A DNA stretch of 64,000 nucleotides from Planctomycetota bacterium (GTDB taxonomy: Bacteria > Planctomycetota > UBA1135 > JACQFD01): NCBI GenBank assembly GCA_016792805.1, contig JAEUHX010000058.1, forward strand, positions 264,228 to 328,227, read 5' to 3'. The position numbers and the translations under genes are program-made. Below the pieces are notes generated by a model, which was given only the letters and a program-made list of their open reading frames with translations, made no database searches and was not told the origin of the DNA. Every line of letters starts with the position of its first letter. The first letter of the stretch is position 1. Shown here in pieces: positions 62,571 through 64,000 of this stretch.

Positions 62571-63809
62571 TCACAAATTCAAGGCCCAAGTTTGCGATGC
62601 GAGCGAAAGCCCTCCAAAGCCGATCGCAACAAAAGGAGGTCCGCCCACGAGCACGAGCGTGTTCTCCAGATCGAGGAACACCGAACTCGTGATCACCGTG
62701 CCGTTGGGGTCGATGATCTGCCCGAGCGGCCCGTCGGTCATGACGCCCGTCACGATGTGGAACGGCAGATTATTGGTGCAATTGTCGGGCGCCACAGAAA
62801 GCCCGAATTCGCTCCAAACGCGCCGCTGTCCCGGGAAGACATTCGGCGGCAGAACCCACGCCCCAAGCGGGAACGCTTGCAATCCCGTGGGCGTGTTCGG
62901 GGGGAGCGGAATCGGCGCGTAGTTCACCGGGGGCACGCCCACGAGGCACGAATAGCTGAAATTCAGATTCTGCTGCCACGTCGGGTTGGGCCCAAGCGGC
63001 CCGCTGGAGCACGGGCAGAATGGCCCGAGCGTCTGCAGCGTCCCGCCGATCACCTGCTCCTCGTTCACGCAATCCCACAGAAGCGGCGTCGAAACCAAGT
63101 TGTACCGTGTGGTGCGCGCCGAGTCGGCTGTCAGCAATCCAGCCGGCGGAGGCGGAGCGCCCCACACGAACGGCACCGGCCCCACAAACGCGTACATCGT
63201 CGTCGGATTGATCGGCGTCCCAAAGGGCTTGGGGCTCCAAGTCGCGTGCTCGAATTGCGCACACAGATGCGTCATCTGCACCATGCTGCGGAACTGGTTG
63301 GTTCCGCAATCGAGCGAGTAGTCGATCGAGCCCGAAAAGTGCACCGTCTGCCCGGCAAGGGCCGACTGCGGGAATGGGCAGGGCGCTACAGACGCGGTAT
63401 TGGTCGTATAGGTGAGATCGCCTGAGACGAAGAATCGCCACACCTGCTCGACCGTGCCCGCGGTGCTTGCCTCGGCCCATGTGCGCGCATACTTCGCGAC
63501 GAGCAGACCTGAAACCGGAGTCGGCCCTGTGATCTGAATATTCATCACGAAGATATCACAGAAAAGCTGCGCCGGAGGCGTGATGAAAATATTTACATTC
63601 CAGGGCGCGCCGGGCGTGCAATTCGTGAAGCAGTTGCCCTGTCCCTGGAATTGGATCGGTGGAAATGCCGGGAGCGTCGGAACGACAGTCAGGCAGCAGC
63701 TTCCGGGCGCCGACATATTGTCGGGCGTACACTGAGCCATCGCCGCAGGAGCGGCGGCGCTCGCCATCGATGCGAGCGCGAGCGCAGAAAGAAGTCGGGA
63801 GATCGACAT
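62571..63809 (-). CDS. Cys-rich secreted protein, paralogue 3
   Basis: This 412-residue paralogue from ATG 63809 has a signal peptide (ALALASMASAAAPAAMAQ). Blocks match paralogues 1 and 2: CTPDNMSAPGSCC, GNCFTNCTPGAPW, FCDIFVMNIQITGPTPVSG, LTHLCAQFEHATWSPKP with MTHLC instead of LTHLC, FCPCSSGPLGP, NCTNNLPFHIVTG and SLASQTWALNL. It is the most distal copy; the region from 63810 to the window end holds no clear gene. Confidence 0.75.
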   Translation of the reverse strand: MSISRLLSALALASMASAAAPAAMAQCTPDNMSAPGSCCLTVVPTLPAFPPIQFQGQGNCFTNCTPGAPWNVNIFITPPAQLFCDIFVMNIQITGPTPVSGLLVAKYARTWAEASTAGTVEQVWRFFVSGDLTYTTNTASVAPCPFPQSALAGQTVHFSGSIDYSLDCGTNQFRSMVQMTHLCAQFEHATWSPKPFGTPINPTTMYAFVGPVPFVWGAPPPPAGLLTADSARTTRYNLVSTPLLWDCVNEEQVIGGTLQTLGPFCPCSSGPLGPNPTWQQNLNFSYSCLVGVPPVNYAPIPLPPNTPTGLQAFPLGAWVLPPNVFPGQRRVWSEFGLSVAPDNCTNNLPFHIVTGVMTDGPLGQIIDPNGTVITSSVFLDLENTLVLVGGPPFVAIGFGGLSLASQTWALNL

Positions 63810-64000
63810 GGGGCCTCGTCGTGAAGCAGAACGGGGGTTCGCCGAAATGGCGCGAGAGCGCCGGGTCGCGGCTTCGAAAGCGAAACCGGCGCCCTGACAG
63901 AGTACCCTCGCGGCGCCTCCGTGGGACGTCGGAAGCCGCCGTCCAGGTTCCATCTCGGATTCGCTCTATTCGACCGCCATTCATCGACGCGAATGAAATC

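Overview
This window is high-GC DNA dominated by exported proteins: Tat- or Sec-targeted oxidoreductases, a sulfatase, FG-GAP, HEAT and Calx-beta proteins, a membrane-anchored ECF sigma factor and formylglycine-generating-enzyme (FGE)-fold proteins. That mix suggests a free-living, chromosomal, Planctomycetota-like or related bacterium. This is an inference from gene content; no rRNA or other phylogenetic marker is present. No phage structural genes, integrase, tRNA or CRISPR array were seen.

Layout. 1-3.9 kb: the 3' part of a sulfatase, a polysaccharide deacetylase and a Uup-type ABC-F ATPase. 4.1-18.1 kb: secreted and membrane proteins (Calx-beta protein, YdjM-like protein, esterase, HEAT-repeat protein), an AlkB-like dioxygenase, an M1 aminopeptidase and a sigma factor fused to a membrane helix and an outer domain. 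18.4-28.4 kb: a fused salicylyl-CoA-type hydroxylase/old-yellow-enzyme protein, an FG-GAP protein, a copper-radical oxidase, an anchored protein of unknown function and a Rieske oxygenase. 29.1-30.2 kb: a stretch without a recognisable gene. 30.2-35.2 kb: a DUF2892 protein, ApbE, an FGE-fold protein and two Tat-exported Gfo/Idh/MocA oxidoreductases. 35.2-43.6 kb: a six-gene minus-strand operon for a periplasmic nitrite/nitrate oxidoreductase (Nxr-like) complex, headed by an FNR/CRP-type palindrome. 44-50.2 kb: a TIM-barrel isomerase, an S9 peptidase and a translationally coupled sugar operon. 59.5-63.8 kb: three tandem paralogues of a Cys-rich secreted protein.

The most remarkable system is a diversity-generating retroelement (DGR) at 52.2-59.2 kb. 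Its target is a 1509-residue protein that joins a KGGVGRS-type NTPase, helical (TPR-like) repeats, a TIR domain, a NACHT NTPase and a C-terminal FGE/C-type-lectin-fold domain. The last ~40 residues of that domain are the variable region (56630-56747). Downstream lie an HRDC-domain accessory gene, an Avd-like helical bundle gene and a reverse transcriptase with the DGR hallmarks. The template repeat is at 59025-59142. Template and variable repeat differ at 15 positions and every one is an adenine in the template. This looks like an NLR-like signalling or conflict protein whose sensor end is hypermutated.

A second layer of structure is a dispersed MITE-like repeat, found in four copies in the same orientation (5.8, 14.7, 24.4 and 29.4 kb), each at a gene boundary. 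GTGA start/stop overlaps recur in several gene pairs and indicate translational coupling.
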